Assembly (NCBI GenBank): GCA_964531295.1
Contig: CAZHHJ010000009.1
Span: forward strand, 1 to 34,748
Source: JAAYJK01 sp964531295
GTDB taxonomy: Bacteria > Bacillota > Syntrophomonadia > Syntrophomonadales > Syntrophomonadaceae
Direction: 5' to 3'
DNA length: 34,748 nt
The translations under genes and the position numbers were made by a program. Shown piece after piece: positions 1 through 7,839 of the stretch. The notes beneath the pieces were generated by a model. The model worked only from the letters and a program-made list of their open reading frames with translations, did no database searches and was not told where the DNA came from. Within the stretch, counting starts at the first letter, position 1. Every line of letters begins with the position of its first letter.

Positions 1-61
1 GCAGGTTTTTTTCAACTTTCTCCCAGCTAATAATCTTATCTTGAATACGATAAAAGTCCAT
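1..61 (-). CDS. 5' end of an unidentified gene, cut by window edge (possible HTH regulator)
   Basis: An ATG at 61 on the minus strand is preceded by AAGGGG six bases upstream and opens a frame that stays open to the window edge, giving 20 residues that start MDFYRIQDKI. The good ribosome-binding site and the open frame support a real gene start downstream of dus. From memory, small helix-turn-helix regulators in Clostridia often start with a similar 'DKII...EK' segment before a 'LSQQEVA' HTH motif; that motif would lie outside the window, so this identity is only a suggestion. A TATAAT box lies between the ribosome-binding site and the ATG, so if it is a -10 element the transcript would be almost leaderless. 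Confidence 0.45.
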   Translation of the reverse strand, partial: MDFYRIQDKIISWEKVEKNL

Positions 62-132
62 ATTATACCCCTTGCGCACAAAACTGTATACAACTCATGT
101 TATTCTAGCATTTATCTGCCTGCCGGCGCAAT

Positions 133-164
133 ACCGTGTCAGGGGAACGGTCCTGCCGTGTTAT
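133..164. repeat. REP-like repeat, copy A (overlaps 3' end of dus)
   Basis: Plus-strand positions 135-154 match positions 69-88 of the 29000 block (29069-29088) at 15 of 20 bases, sharing CGTGT, a central GG and ACGGTCCT. Copy A is flanked by CCGTGT on both sides as direct copies. The pattern resembles short GACAC/GGGGACGGTTC palindromic elements dispersed in clostridial genomes (recollection, not searched). It supplies the last eight codons and the stop of dus. Confidence 0.5.
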
Positions 165-1146
165 GGGGGCGATCCTTTTTACACGCTGGTCCCCATAATA
201 CGCTCAGGGCTTGGATAAGGTCTTCTCGGGTCTGGGCGGTGTTGATTTGCGTTCGGATTTTGGCTGCTCCGAGCTGGCCTTTAATGTACCAGGCAAAATG
301 CTTGCGCATCTCTCTGACGGCCAGAGCTTCTCCTTTGAACTGACAGGCCAGGTCCAGGTGTCTTATCGCAATTTGCATACGTTCCTGAATGGTGGGGGGA
401 GCTATTCTTTTCCCGTTTTCCGCGAGTTCTACTGCTTCCCGAAAGATAAACGGGTTGCCCATGGCTGCCCGGCCTATCATTACGGCGTCACAATGGGTTT
501 CCTCCAGCATTCTAACTGCGTCGTCTGCGGTCCAGATATCTCCATTGCCGATTACCGGTATAGCGATGTGCTGTTTAAGTTCTTTAATCAGTGCCCAATC
601 GGCCTGGCCGGAATAAAACTGCATACGGCTTCTGGCGTGGAGAGTGACTGCCTTGGCCCCTTCCTGTTCAGCAATGCCGCTCAGCTCCATACAGGTGCTC
701 TGGCCCTCTTCCCAACCACGCCTCATCTTTACGGTTACCGGCACTTTCACTGCCTGCACAATGGCTCTGATTATACTTCGGCTGCGAGGCAGGTCCAACA
801 TTAGCGCACAGCCTTCGCCATTTTTTATAATTTTGGGGGTGGGGCATCCCATATTGATATCTATTATATCTGCACCCATATCTTCCAGAATAACAGCACC
901 CTGGGCCATTTTCTCAGGATCTGAGCCAAATATCTGCACCGCGATGGGCTTCGCTTCTGCGCTCAAGTCGGCCATGTGAGTGGTTTTCTTCTGCCCATAA
1001 ATAAGACCCATATCGCTGATCATTTCACTGCAGGTCATGGCGCAACCGAATGAATGAGCCATGATGCGAGTAGCTTTGTCGGTTATGCCAGCCATGGGCG
1101 CCGCTATAATGCGATTGCTCAGAGTTACTGTAGCTATATTGATCAT
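139..1146 (-). CDS. dusB: tRNA-dihydrouridine synthase (DusB type)
   Basis: FMN enzyme that reduces uridine to dihydrouridine in the D-loop of tRNAs in the cytoplasm. The 335 residues match the family length. Visible features are the N-terminal strand with APMAG (16-20), the catalytic cysteine Cys101 in NMGCPTPKI, FMN-binding Lys140, the HARSR motif (170-174), GNGD (200-203) and the phosphate-binding GRAAMGNP (225-232). The C-terminal helical tRNA-binding domain carries REMRKHFAWYIKG. It starts 3 bases after the coaX stop, and its ribosome-binding site (CGGAG) lies inside coaX, so the two are probably translationally coupled. In Bacillus and clostridia dus commonly sits near coaX, greA and lysS. 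The last eight residues (HNTAGPFP) and the stop codon are encoded by a REP-like repeat, so the native C-terminus may have been altered. Confidence 0.95.
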   Translation of the reverse strand: MINIATVTLSNRIIAAPMAGITDKATRIMAHSFGCAMTCSEMISDMGLIYGQKKTTHMADLSAEAKPIAVQIFGSDPEKMAQGAVILEDMGADIIDINMGCPTPKIIKNGEGCALMLDLPRSRSIIRAIVQAVKVPVTVKMRRGWEEGQSTCMELSGIAEQEGAKAVTLHARSRMQFYSGQADWALIKELKQHIAIPVIGNGDIWTADDAVRMLEETHCDAVMIGRAAMGNPFIFREAVELAENGKRIAPPTIQERMQIAIRHLDLACQFKGEALAVREMRKHFAWYIKGQLGAAKIRTQINTAQTREDLIQALSVLWGPACKKDRPHNTAGPFP

Positions 1147-1149
1147 TAT

Positions 1150-1917
1150 TTAACTCCGGTTCATTTCATAAATAATCCTTAATCCATCCAGGGTGAGAAA
1201 ATCATCGACAATATGAATGGCCTCGGTCTCCCTGCCAATAGTAGCAGCTAATCCACCGGTAGCTATTACCGTGGCATTTCCACCAATTTCTTTTTGGATA
1301 CGATTAATTATACCTTCCACCTGTCCAACAAATCCATAGATTATACCGGACTGCATACTGCTGATGGTGTTTTTGCCGATAATGTTCCGGGGCTTTATTA
1401 ACTCCACCCGCGGCAGCTTGGCTGCTTTGGCTACCAGGGCCTCAGTAGATATCTTGATGCCCGGGGCAATAGCTCCTCCCAGATATTCACACTTTTCATT
1501 CACCAGGCAAAAGGTGGTGGCCGTGCCAAAATCAACTATGATCAAGGGACCCTGGTATTTGTGATAGGCTGCTACTGCATTCACTACCCGGTCAGCACCT
1601 ACCTCCCGGGGATTTTCATATTTTATGGCCAGTCCGGTTTTAACCCCTGGCCCAATTACCAATGGCTTGCAGGAGAAATATTCCTGGCTCATCCATTCCA
1701 ATTCCATCATCAGGCTGGGCACTACCGATGAAACAACTAAGGCTTGAATCTGCCTCATTTCCAGTCCATTAAAGGCGAACAAGTCTTTTAACAGCATAGC
1801 GTATTCGTCACTGGTTCTGCCTTCATCGGTCTTTATTCTCCAATTGGTAAGCATTTCTTTTCCCTTATAAACTCCGATTACCATGTTAGTGTTACCTATA
1901 TCGAACACCAAAATCAT
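1150..1917 (-). CDS. coaX: Type III pantothenate kinase
   Basis: Phosphorylates pantothenate to 4'-phosphopantothenate, the first committed CoA step; the type III enzyme needs a monovalent cation and is not feedback-inhibited by CoA. With the start used here the protein has 255 residues (family about 255-260). Seen: the ASKHA-fold phosphate motif DIGNTN (6-11), GADRVVN with Asp109, the second Asp129 with GTATTF (131-136), and GGAIAPGI. I chose ATG 1917 because GGAGG lies seven bases upstream; an in-frame ATG ten codons earlier (1947) has no ribosome-binding site. It completes the pantothenate-to-CoA link of the panB-panC-panD genes upstream in the same run. The dus gene follows after 3 bases. 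Confidence 0.95.
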   Translation of the reverse strand: MILVFDIGNTNMVIGVYKGKEMLTNWRIKTDEGRTSDEYAMLLKDLFAFNGLEMRQIQALVVSSVVPSLMMELEWMSQEYFSCKPLVIGPGVKTGLAIKYENPREVGADRVVNAVAAYHKYQGPLIIVDFGTATTFCLVNEKCEYLGGAIAPGIKISTEALVAKAAKLPRVELIKPRNIIGKNTISSMQSGIIYGFVGQVEGIINRIQKEIGGNATVIATGGLAATIGRETEAIHIVDDFLTLDGLRIIYEMNRS

Positions 1918-1921
1918 GCTA

Positions 1922-2047
1922 TTACCTCCGACACCGCCATCTTGCAATATTGAGACGGCTGATCAAATCCTCGGCCAGAAGGGATGCTGCCATTATCTTA
2001 ATCAGGTCAAATATGAAAGACAGCACCGCCATCTTGATAAGCTGCAT
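1922..2047 (-). CDS. Possible small ORF between nadC and coaX (41 aa)
   Basis: The 177-base gap between nadC and coaX holds a 41-codon frame starting at ATG 2047 and ending in a TAA that overlaps the coaX ribosome-binding site (AGGTAA). Its product begins MQLIKMAVLSFIFDLIKIMA, a hydrophobic helix-like stretch, and ends in an Arg-rich tail. A GGAAAAGG element lies about 11 bases upstream, a weak spacing. The frame contains a 13-base direct repeat. It is not a family I recognise. It could be a small peptide coupled to coaX, or a chance frame in the remains of a lost gene: birA often occupies this place in related genomes. Confidence 0.25.
   Translation of the reverse strand: MQLIKMAVLSFIFDLIKIMAASLLAEDLISRLNIARWRCRR
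1932..1944. repeat. 13-bp direct repeat CACCGCCATCTTG, copy 1
   Basis: An exact 13-base direct repeat with the copy at 2024-2036, both inside the nadC-coaX gap and 92 bases apart. Copy 1 lies just upstream of the coaX ribosome-binding site. Confidence 0.6.
2024..2036. repeat. 13-bp direct repeat CACCGCCATCTTG, copy 2
   Basis: Second exact copy of the 13-base repeat found at 1932-1944. It could mark a deletion or duplication event, or a binding site. No known regulator is recognised. Confidence 0.6.
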
Positions 2048-2094
2048 TACATCAACAGCCTTTTCCAGATAGAAGTTTGGTAAACATTTTTTAT

Positions 2095-2940
2095 TTATGT
2101 TCCCTCAACTTGAATAATATCAAAACTAATATCCAGACTGGATACGGAATGAGTGATGGCTCCGGTAGAAACAAAGTCGACTCCAGTTTTTGCTACTTCT
2201 ACAATATTCTGCTCATTTATTCCTCCTGAAGCTTCTAACAACGCCTTGCCGGCGGTTCTCTCTACTGCGGTTTTCATATCTTCAATACTCATGTTATCCA
2301 GCATAATAATATCCACCCCGGCATCCAGGGCTTCCTGCAACTGCTCTAAATTCTCCACTTCAACTTCTATTTTCATCGTGTGCGGCACTTTTTTCCGCAG
2401 GGCAATCACTGCTTTAGTGATTCCACCGGCTGATTTAATATGGTTATCTTTAATCAATATTCCATCATAAAGTCCACAACGGTGATTCCTGCCGCCTCCA
2501 ACCCGCACCGCATATTTTTCCAGAACCCGCAGGCCGGGGGTGGTTTTACGCGTGTCAACCACTTCGGCTTTAAAATATTTTATCGCTGCTACCAAATCAC
2601 TGGTTTTAGTAGCTATACCAGAAAGCCTTTGCAGAAAATTTAAAGCCAGTCTCTCTCCGCTCAGCAGTGAAGCGGTTTTCCCCTTTACCAAGGCAATAGT
2701 ATCACCCGGCTCGATTCGATCTCCATCATTTTTTATTATTTCAAAATTTACCAATGGCTCCAGAGCGGTAAAGACGGCTTGCGTGATTTTAATACCGGCC
2801 ACTACTCCTGCCGTTTTGGCAAAGAATCTTCCCGTAGATTGCTGAGTTGCCGGCACCAAATAAGCCGTAGTCAAATCCTGGTGCCCTATATCTTCCTTTA
2901 AAGCCCTTAAAACCAGTTCTTTAATTTCCAAGTCGTACAT
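2095..2940 (-). CDS. nadC: Nicotinate-nucleotide pyrophosphorylase (quinolinate phosphoribosyltransferase)
   Basis: Converts quinolinate and PRPP to nicotinate mononucleotide, CO2 and PPi, the last step of the de novo branch before NadD. The length of 281 residues is typical of type II QPRTase. Seen: N-terminal EDIGHQDLTT (16-25), the substrate-binding RKTTPGLR (131-138), EKYAVRVGGGRNHR (141-154), DGILIKDNH (159-167), VEVEVEN, and the barrel end EASGGI. The start is ATG 2940 with GGAGG five bases upstream. It follows nadB after a 173-base spacer, longer than the other gaps within this run, and depends on PRPP of the kind made by prs at 29863-30816. A 177-base gap separates it from coaX. Confidence 0.96.
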   Translation of the reverse strand: MYDLEIKELVLRALKEDIGHQDLTTAYLVPATQQSTGRFFAKTAGVVAGIKITQAVFTALEPLVNFEIIKNDGDRIEPGDTIALVKGKTASLLSGERLALNFLQRLSGIATKTSDLVAAIKYFKAEVVDTRKTTPGLRVLEKYAVRVGGGRNHRCGLYDGILIKDNHIKSAGGITKAVIALRKKVPHTMKIEVEVENLEQLQEALDAGVDIIMLDNMSIEDMKTAVERTAGKALLEASGGINEQNIVEVAKTGVDFVSTGAITHSVSSLDISFDIIQVEGT

Positions 2941-3113
2941 CTTATCCTCCAGATTCTATTATTATCATGACAGCATACTCTGAAATTTGTGCATAATTTA
3001 GAAATTCCCCATGCCCTTTGCCTTAAGGATCACAGTCCAGCCAGGGGCTGAAGTCTCCTCTACGGATGCCAGAGTCCTAATGATATGCAATAGCTATTAT
3101 GCAAAATCCTCCT

Positions 3114-4715
3114 CTAGCAATTAACGAAATTCATATGCTTGATCCAACGCCGATCGTCCCGCTGGGGGTAATCCGAACGCCAGTGGGCACCTCTGCTCTC
3201 TTTGCGCCAGAGCGCTGCTTGAATGACTACTCGGGCTGCGGTCAGCAGATTCACCGCTTCATAATATTCCGGCCTGGAGCTGCCCGGAGCCAATTGATTG
3301 TAAATCCCCTCCACCATTAAGTTAGCCTTTTTTAAGCCTTCTTCATTTCTAATTATTCCCACTTGATCCCACATTATATCCTTCAAGCTCTGGCATGCCT
3401 CGGCCGGCTCCATTGTCTCAATTAGTGGTTGGTATACCAGGGCTGAATTGTAATTACTGAAAATCTCTTCTGTTTTAATCCTCCGGCGATATAATATTTC
3501 TCCTAGTTTATCAACTATCCGCTGTCCAAATACAATCCCTTCTAACAGCGAATTACTGGCCAAACGGTTGGCTCCATGAACCCCGGTGCAGGCAGCCTCC
3601 CCGCAGGCATATAAACCATATAAGGCAGTCTCCCCATAGCTGTTGGTTGTAATTCCTCCCATGGTATAGTGGGCGGCCGGGGATACCGGGACCTTGTCGC
3701 GGCTTATATCGATGGACTTCTGCAAGCAGGTCTGGTAAATGTTAGGGAACCTCTCGGTGAGCCGGGGAATATTGCGCATATCCAAATAAACACACTGGCT
3801 TCCATCCTTGGCTAACTCGCTCAGAATAGCCCGAGCCACAATATCCCGGGGAGCCAGTTCTTCCAGGGGATGATATGCGGCCATGAATCTTACTCCATTA
3901 CTATTATAAAGTAAGCCACCTTCCCCCCGCACCGCTTCCGATATTAGGAAACGCTGGCGATCAGAGCTGTATAAAACGGTGGGATGAAATTGTATGAATT
4001 CCATATCGCTGAGCTGGCATCCAGCTCGAAAGCAGGCAGCCATGCCATCTGCAGTCGCTACATCCGGATTAGTGGTATGCTTGTACAATTGACCGGCCCC
4101 ACCAGTGGCAATAATAGTGGCTCGAGCCTGGTAGATGATATTAGTCTGATTTTTCGTATCATAAACCAGAACCCCATAACATTCTTTTAATCTCTCGTTG
4201 CCGAGTACATCTACTAAGAACTGGCCTTCGATGATTTCTATATCCGGGCTCTCTTCACATCTCTTAACCAGTGCTTTACGAATAGCAGCTCCGGTAGTGT
4301 CGGCAGCATGAAGTATGCGGGCTTTACTATGCGCCCCTTCCCGGGCCAAGGAGATGTTACCATCCTTCATATCAAAAATAGCTCCGGCGGCCATAAGTTC
4401 TCTTACCCGATCTGGTCCCTCCCTTACCAGCACATCAACCGCTTCAATATTGCATAGACCGGCCCCGGCTTCCAGAGTATCCTCCAGATGCAAAAAAGGG
4501 GAATCCTCTTCATGAACAGCAGCGGCAATTCCCCCTTGGGCCAGTCCCGTATTGGAGTCTTCTATACTTTTCTTGGTCAGGATGACTACTTTGCCATACT
4601 CTGAGGCTTTGAGCGCCGTAAAAAGACCGGCAATGCCGGTGCCAATGATTACAAAATCGCTGGCCAGCACCGGCGTATTATGGCACAAATTACCTATATA
4701 CCTAGAAATAATCAT
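3114..4715 (-). CDS. nadB: L-aspartate oxidase
   Basis: FAD flavoenzyme that oxidises L-aspartate to iminoaspartate, which NadA uses directly; fumarate can replace oxygen as electron acceptor, which suits an anaerobe. The 533 residues match the family (about 530). Seen: the N-terminal dinucleotide-binding GTGIAGL (25-31), NTGLAQGGIAAA (55-66), the succinate-dehydrogenase-like IQFHPT, the SEAVRGEGG substrate loop, HYTMGGI, and the second FAD contact GVHGANRLASNSLLEG. A C-terminal three-helix domain follows. The ATG at 4715 has only a modest ribosome-binding site (GAAGTGGGA). It lies 54 bases after nadA; immediately past its stop is a strong, unused-looking Shine-Dalgarno. Confidence 0.96.
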   Translation of the reverse strand: MIISRYIGNLCHNTPVLASDFVIIGTGIAGLFTALKASEYGKVVILTKKSIEDSNTGLAQGGIAAAVHEEDSPFLHLEDTLEAGAGLCNIEAVDVLVREGPDRVRELMAAGAIFDMKDGNISLAREGAHSKARILHAADTTGAAIRKALVKRCEESPDIEIIEGQFLVDVLGNERLKECYGVLVYDTKNQTNIIYQARATIIATGGAGQLYKHTTNPDVATADGMAACFRAGCQLSDMEFIQFHPTVLYSSDRQRFLISEAVRGEGGLLYNSNGVRFMAAYHPLEELAPRDIVARAILSELAKDGSQCVYLDMRNIPRLTERFPNIYQTCLQKSIDISRDKVPVSPAAHYTMGGITTNSYGETALYGLYACGEAACTGVHGANRLASNSLLEGIVFGQRIVDKLGEILYRRRIKTEEIFSNYNSALVYQPLIETMEPAEACQSLKDIMWDQVGIIRNEEGLKKANLMVEGIYNQLAPGSSRPEYYEAVNLLTAARVVIQAALWRKESRGAHWRSDYPQRDDRRWIKHMNFVNC

Positions 4716-4769
4716 GTCCCACTTCTCTATCTTTTCATTTTTTCTTAATCCAGATGTTACCGCCCCGGC

Positions 4770-5681
4770 TCAGGAAATATTAAGCATTCTTTCCAGCGCC
4801 ATCCGCGCTTTCATGCTCACCTGCGGATCCACCGCGATTTGGGTTTGCCGAGTTTCCATGGACAGGGCCAGTTTTTCCAGGCTTATGTACTTCATATCTG
4901 GACATATAAAATCATTACAGGCCAAATATACTTTCTTATCCGGGCAGTGCTTATTAAGAGTATGAAGAAAACCTTCTTCAGTGCCCAATATAAACTCCCC
5001 CGCCGGGCTTGCCTGTATATACTGCAATAATCCGGCCGTAGACCTTACTGCGTCTGCCCTGGCGCTTATCTCCGGCTTGCATTCGGGATGAACTACGGTT
5101 AAGGCCTGCGGATGCAGCCTTTTTTGCTGCTCAACATCATCAGCAGTCAGCCGGTCATGAACCGGACAGCATCCACCCCATAATATCATTTTTCTCCCGG
5201 TCTGGCTTTGTACATACTGGCCCAGATTTTTATCGGGCACAAATATTATTTCTTTTCCTTCCGGGATAGAATGCACTACATTAATAGCATTAGAGGAAGT
5301 ACAGCAGATATCGCTTTCGGCTTTCACTTCCGCCGAGGTATTTACATAAGTAACTACTACCGCATCGGGATATTGTTCTTTCTTTTTTCTTAATTCAGAT
5401 GCAGTGGCCATATCTGCCATCGGACAGCCGGCTTCAGGATGAGGCAAAATTACTGTTTTGTCCGGGCTCAAAATTTTGGCACTCTCGGCCATAAATCTTA
5501 CCCCGCAACAAATGATTACCTCGGCATTGCTCTCTGCAGCCAGTCTGGCCAGCTGCAGAGAGTCTCCTACAAAATCAGCTATATCCTGTATTTGGCCCGG
5601 TTGGTAATAATGGGCCATAATTACAGCATTTAATTCCTTTTTCCTGGCTGCAATATATTCTTCTAGGTCTCCTTTAAGCAA
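4770..5681 (-). CDS. nadA: Quinolinate synthase A, [4Fe-4S]
   Basis: Condenses iminoaspartate with dihydroxyacetone phosphate to quinolinate using an oxygen-sensitive [4Fe-4S] cluster. At 303 residues it is the short form, as in Thermotoga, not the longer form of Bacillus. Seen: AHYYQPGQIQDIADFVGDSL (23-42) and three cysteines in the cluster-ligand contexts: Cys86 in GCPMAD, Cys172 in the W-G-x-C-x-VH motif (168-175), and Cys260 in NDFICPDMKYI. An adjacent Cys171 makes a CC pair. The start is TTG 5681, supported by GGGGGA eight bases upstream and by the family-like N-terminus. It follows panD by only 26 bases, which places the NAD genes in the same transcript as the pantothenate genes. Confidence 0.96.
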   Translation of the reverse strand: MLKGDLEEYIAARKKELNAVIMAHYYQPGQIQDIADFVGDSLQLARLAAESNAEVIICCGVRFMAESAKILSPDKTVILPHPEAGCPMADMATASELRKKKEQYPDAVVVTYVNTSAEVKAESDICCTSSNAINVVHSIPEGKEIIFVPDKNLGQYVQSQTGRKMILWGGCCPVHDRLTADDVEQQKRLHPQALTVVHPECKPEISARADAVRSTAGLLQYIQASPAGEFILGTEEGFLHTLNKHCPDKKVYLACNDFICPDMKYISLEKLALSMETRQTQIAVDPQVSMKARMALERMLNIS

Positions 5682-5707
5682 AACAAATGTCCCCCTGGCC
5701 TTAATTA

Positions 5708-6067
5708 TTAATTGGTGATTTGTTCTATCTGGTTCTTTTCGTTTACAAAAACCAGCCTGGGTTTATAATTTTCGCATTCTTGGGTTTCCATAAGGGTATA
5801 AGTCAACAATATTATTAAGTCTCCAACTGCCACCAGCCGAGCTGCAGCACCATTTAAACACATCAAGCCTGAACCAGGTTCTCCTTCTAGTACATAGGTC
5901 TCGAACCTTTCGCCATTATTGATATTGACTATGGTTACTTTTTCATTTTCCAGTATATCAGCGGCATCCATTAAATCCTTATCGATGGTAATGCTGCCAA
6001 CATAATTTAAATTTGCTTCTGTAACTGCAGCCCTATGAATTTTGGATTTTAACATATAACGCAGCAT
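5708..6067 (-). CDS. panD: Aspartate 1-decarboxylase
   Basis: Pyruvoyl enzyme that makes beta-alanine from L-aspartate for PanC. At 119 residues it is near the family length. The self-cleavage site is Gly24-Ser25 in YVGSIT, so the mature enzyme would have a 24-residue beta chain and an alpha chain carrying the pyruvoyl group from Ser25. Also seen: Lys9, Arg54-like GERFETYV, and the oxyanion-type NGAAARL segment. It starts 3 bases after the panC stop with GGAGGTG overlapping the end of panC, so coupling is likely. PanD and NadB both draw on aspartate, which links this gene to the NAD genes that follow. Confidence 0.96.
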   Translation of the reverse strand: MLRYMLKSKIHRAAVTEANLNYVGSITIDKDLMDAADILENEKVTIVNINNGERFETYVLEGEPGSGLMCLNGAAARLVAVGDLIILLTYTLMETQECENYKPRLVFVNEKNQIEQITN

Positions 6068-6070
6068 AGC

Positions 6071-6919
6071 TTACACCTCCACCAACCGGTTGTCGATTAA
6101 TCTGGTCTTTCCAAATTTGACCGCTAATGCCATTATGATCTTCCTGTCTATTCTATCAATATCTGCTAGATCATAGGCATCATATATTTCTGCATAGTCG
6201 ATTTCAGCCATAGGACTGGATTCAACTATTTCTCTTAATCTGCTCTTTAATCTGGCCGTATCTCTCTCCCCATTTTTGATAGCTTGTTCAGCTTCACCCA
6301 AGGCCTGGTTTAATATCCGGGCTTGCTTTCTGGCTTCTGGATTCAGGTAAACATTTCTGGAACTCATAGCCAGACCGTCTGCCTCTCTTACAATAGGTAC
6401 CCGGATGATTTCCAGGGGAAAGTTCAATTCCCTTAGCATTTTCTCCAGTACCATAACCTGTTGGGCATCCTTCTGGCCAAAAAAGGCTATATCGGGTAGA
6501 CAAATATTAAAGAGCTTGGTACAGACCGTGGTAACCCCCCGAAAATGACTGGGACGGGAAAGACCACACAACTTTCCGGTAATTCCTCCCTTGACCTCCA
6601 CCCAGCTATTGCTGTCCGGATTGTACATCTCTTCATTGGATGGTGCAAATATAGCGTCTACCTTTTCCTGCTCCAGCAATCCGGCATCCTTTTCAAAATC
6701 ACGGGGATAAATTTCAAAATCCTCCCCTGCCCCAAACTGGGTCGGATTTACAAAAATACTGACTACCACTATATCACAATGCTTCCTGGCTTCGCGTACC
6801 AGTGACAGGTGGCCTTCATGCAAAAAACCCATGGTAGGAACAAGTCCTATCTTCTTACCCTCGAGTTTTTGCTTTTTACACCAGTTTTGTATAGTTTGTA
6901 TCTCATGAAATATCCTCAT
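6071..6919 (-). CDS. panC: Pantothenate synthetase (pantoate-beta-alanine ligase)
   Basis: Joins pantoate and beta-alanine through a pantoyl-adenylate intermediate. The 282 residues fit the family. Seen: the HIGH-type PTMGFLHEGH (28-37), the pantoate/beta-alanine binding FVNPTQFG, YPRD, FFGQKDAQQ with Lys for ATP, and the KMSKS-like SSRNVYL. The start is ATG 6919 with AAGGGA about eight bases upstream. It lies 23 bases after panB and 3 before panD, as part of the panB-panC-panD set. Confidence 0.97.
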   Translation of the reverse strand: MRIFHEIQTIQNWCKKQKLEGKKIGLVPTMGFLHEGHLSLVREARKHCDIVVVSIFVNPTQFGAGEDFEIYPRDFEKDAGLLEQEKVDAIFAPSNEEMYNPDSNSWVEVKGGITGKLCGLSRPSHFRGVTTVCTKLFNICLPDIAFFGQKDAQQVMVLEKMLRELNFPLEIIRVPIVREADGLAMSSRNVYLNPEARKQARILNQALGEAEQAIKNGERDTARLKSRLREIVESSPMAEIDYAEIYDAYDLADIDRIDRKIIMALAVKFGKTRLIDNRLVEV

Positions 6920-6942
6920 AATATGTTCCCTTTTCCTTTTAT

Positions 6943-7773
6943 CTAATACAATCGATCTAAAACCTCATCTTGTATGATAAATCCATGTTCGTCAGCAGGA
7001 AAAGTACCTGCCTCAACTTCTTCTTTATATTGTTTGAAAGCTTCTAAAATCAGATGCTGCAAATCAGCAAATTTCTTTACGAACTTGGGAACATGCCCAG
7101 GGAACATCCCCAGCATATCATTGATCACCAGGACCTGACCATCACAGTATTGTCCGGCTCCTATTCCAATGGTGGGGATGGATATTTGTTCGCTTATGCG
7201 TTTCGCCAATTTAGTCGGTACGCCTTCCAAAACTATGGAAAAGACCCCTGCCTCTTCCAGGGCTTTAGCGTCGCGGATAATCCGCTGCGCTGATTCCAGA
7301 TCTTTGCCCTGTATTTTGAAACCCCCAAACTGGTTGACTGACTGTGGGGTTAAGCCGATATGCCCCATAACCGGGATCTGAGCATCGATAATAGCTTTGA
7401 TAGTATCTACTCTTTCAACTCCACCCTCCAGTTTAACCGTTTGAGCACCGGCCTCCTTAATGAAACGTCCTGCATTCCGTACTGCTTCCTGGGTGGAAAC
7501 ATGATAAGAAAGAAAGGGCATATCTCCTACCACCATAGCATTTTTACTGCCTCTAACCACGGCTTTGGTATGATGAATCATATCATCCATGGTAACCGCT
7601 AAGGTGTTCTCATACCCCAGGATTACATTTCCCAATGAGTCACCCACCAGAATAACATCTATACCTGCAGCATCTACCATGCTGGCCAGGGAATAATCAT
7701 ATGCAGTAAGCATAGAGATTTTTTCATTTTTCATCTTTTTTTCTTTTAAAATACTGGTTGAAATTCTTGCCAT
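6943..7773 (-). CDS. panB: 3-methyl-2-oxobutanoate hydroxymethyltransferase (ketopantoate hydroxymethyltransferase)
   Basis: Transfers a hydroxymethyl group from 5,10-methylene-tetrahydrofolate to 2-oxoisovalerate to give ketopantoate. With the start used, 276 residues. Seen: MLTAYDY near the N-terminus, the metal and substrate loop LVGDSLGNVILGY, VKLEGG, HIGLTPQS, and the late IGIGAGQYCDGQVLV and DMLGMFP motifs. ATG 7773 is preferred, with AAGGAG ten bases upstream; a GTG three codons earlier would sit one base from that element. It needs a folate cofactor, which fits its position downstream of folP-folB-folK. Confidence 0.97.
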   Translation of the reverse strand: MARISTSILKEKKMKNEKISMLTAYDYSLASMVDAAGIDVILVGDSLGNVILGYENTLAVTMDDMIHHTKAVVRGSKNAMVVGDMPFLSYHVSTQEAVRNAGRFIKEAGAQTVKLEGGVERVDTIKAIIDAQIPVMGHIGLTPQSVNQFGGFKIQGKDLESAQRIIRDAKALEEAGVFSIVLEGVPTKLAKRISEQISIPTIGIGAGQYCDGQVLVINDMLGMFPGHVPKFVKKFADLQHLILEAFKQYKEEVEAGTFPADEHGFIIQDEVLDRLY

Positions 7774-7839
7774 TATTACCACGCTCCTTGTTTAACTTAC
7801 GATCTTGCCCTTCTCATATTGAGCGGGCTGGAAACAAAC

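Noticed and set aside
211..804. Plus-strand open frame of about 200 codons inside dus
   Set aside because: Antisense to a well-conserved gene; composition does not look like a protein.
3031..3060. CAGCC-AGG-GGCTG hairpin in the nadB-nadC gap as a terminator
   Set aside because: Only five base pairs, a 3-base loop and no T-run.
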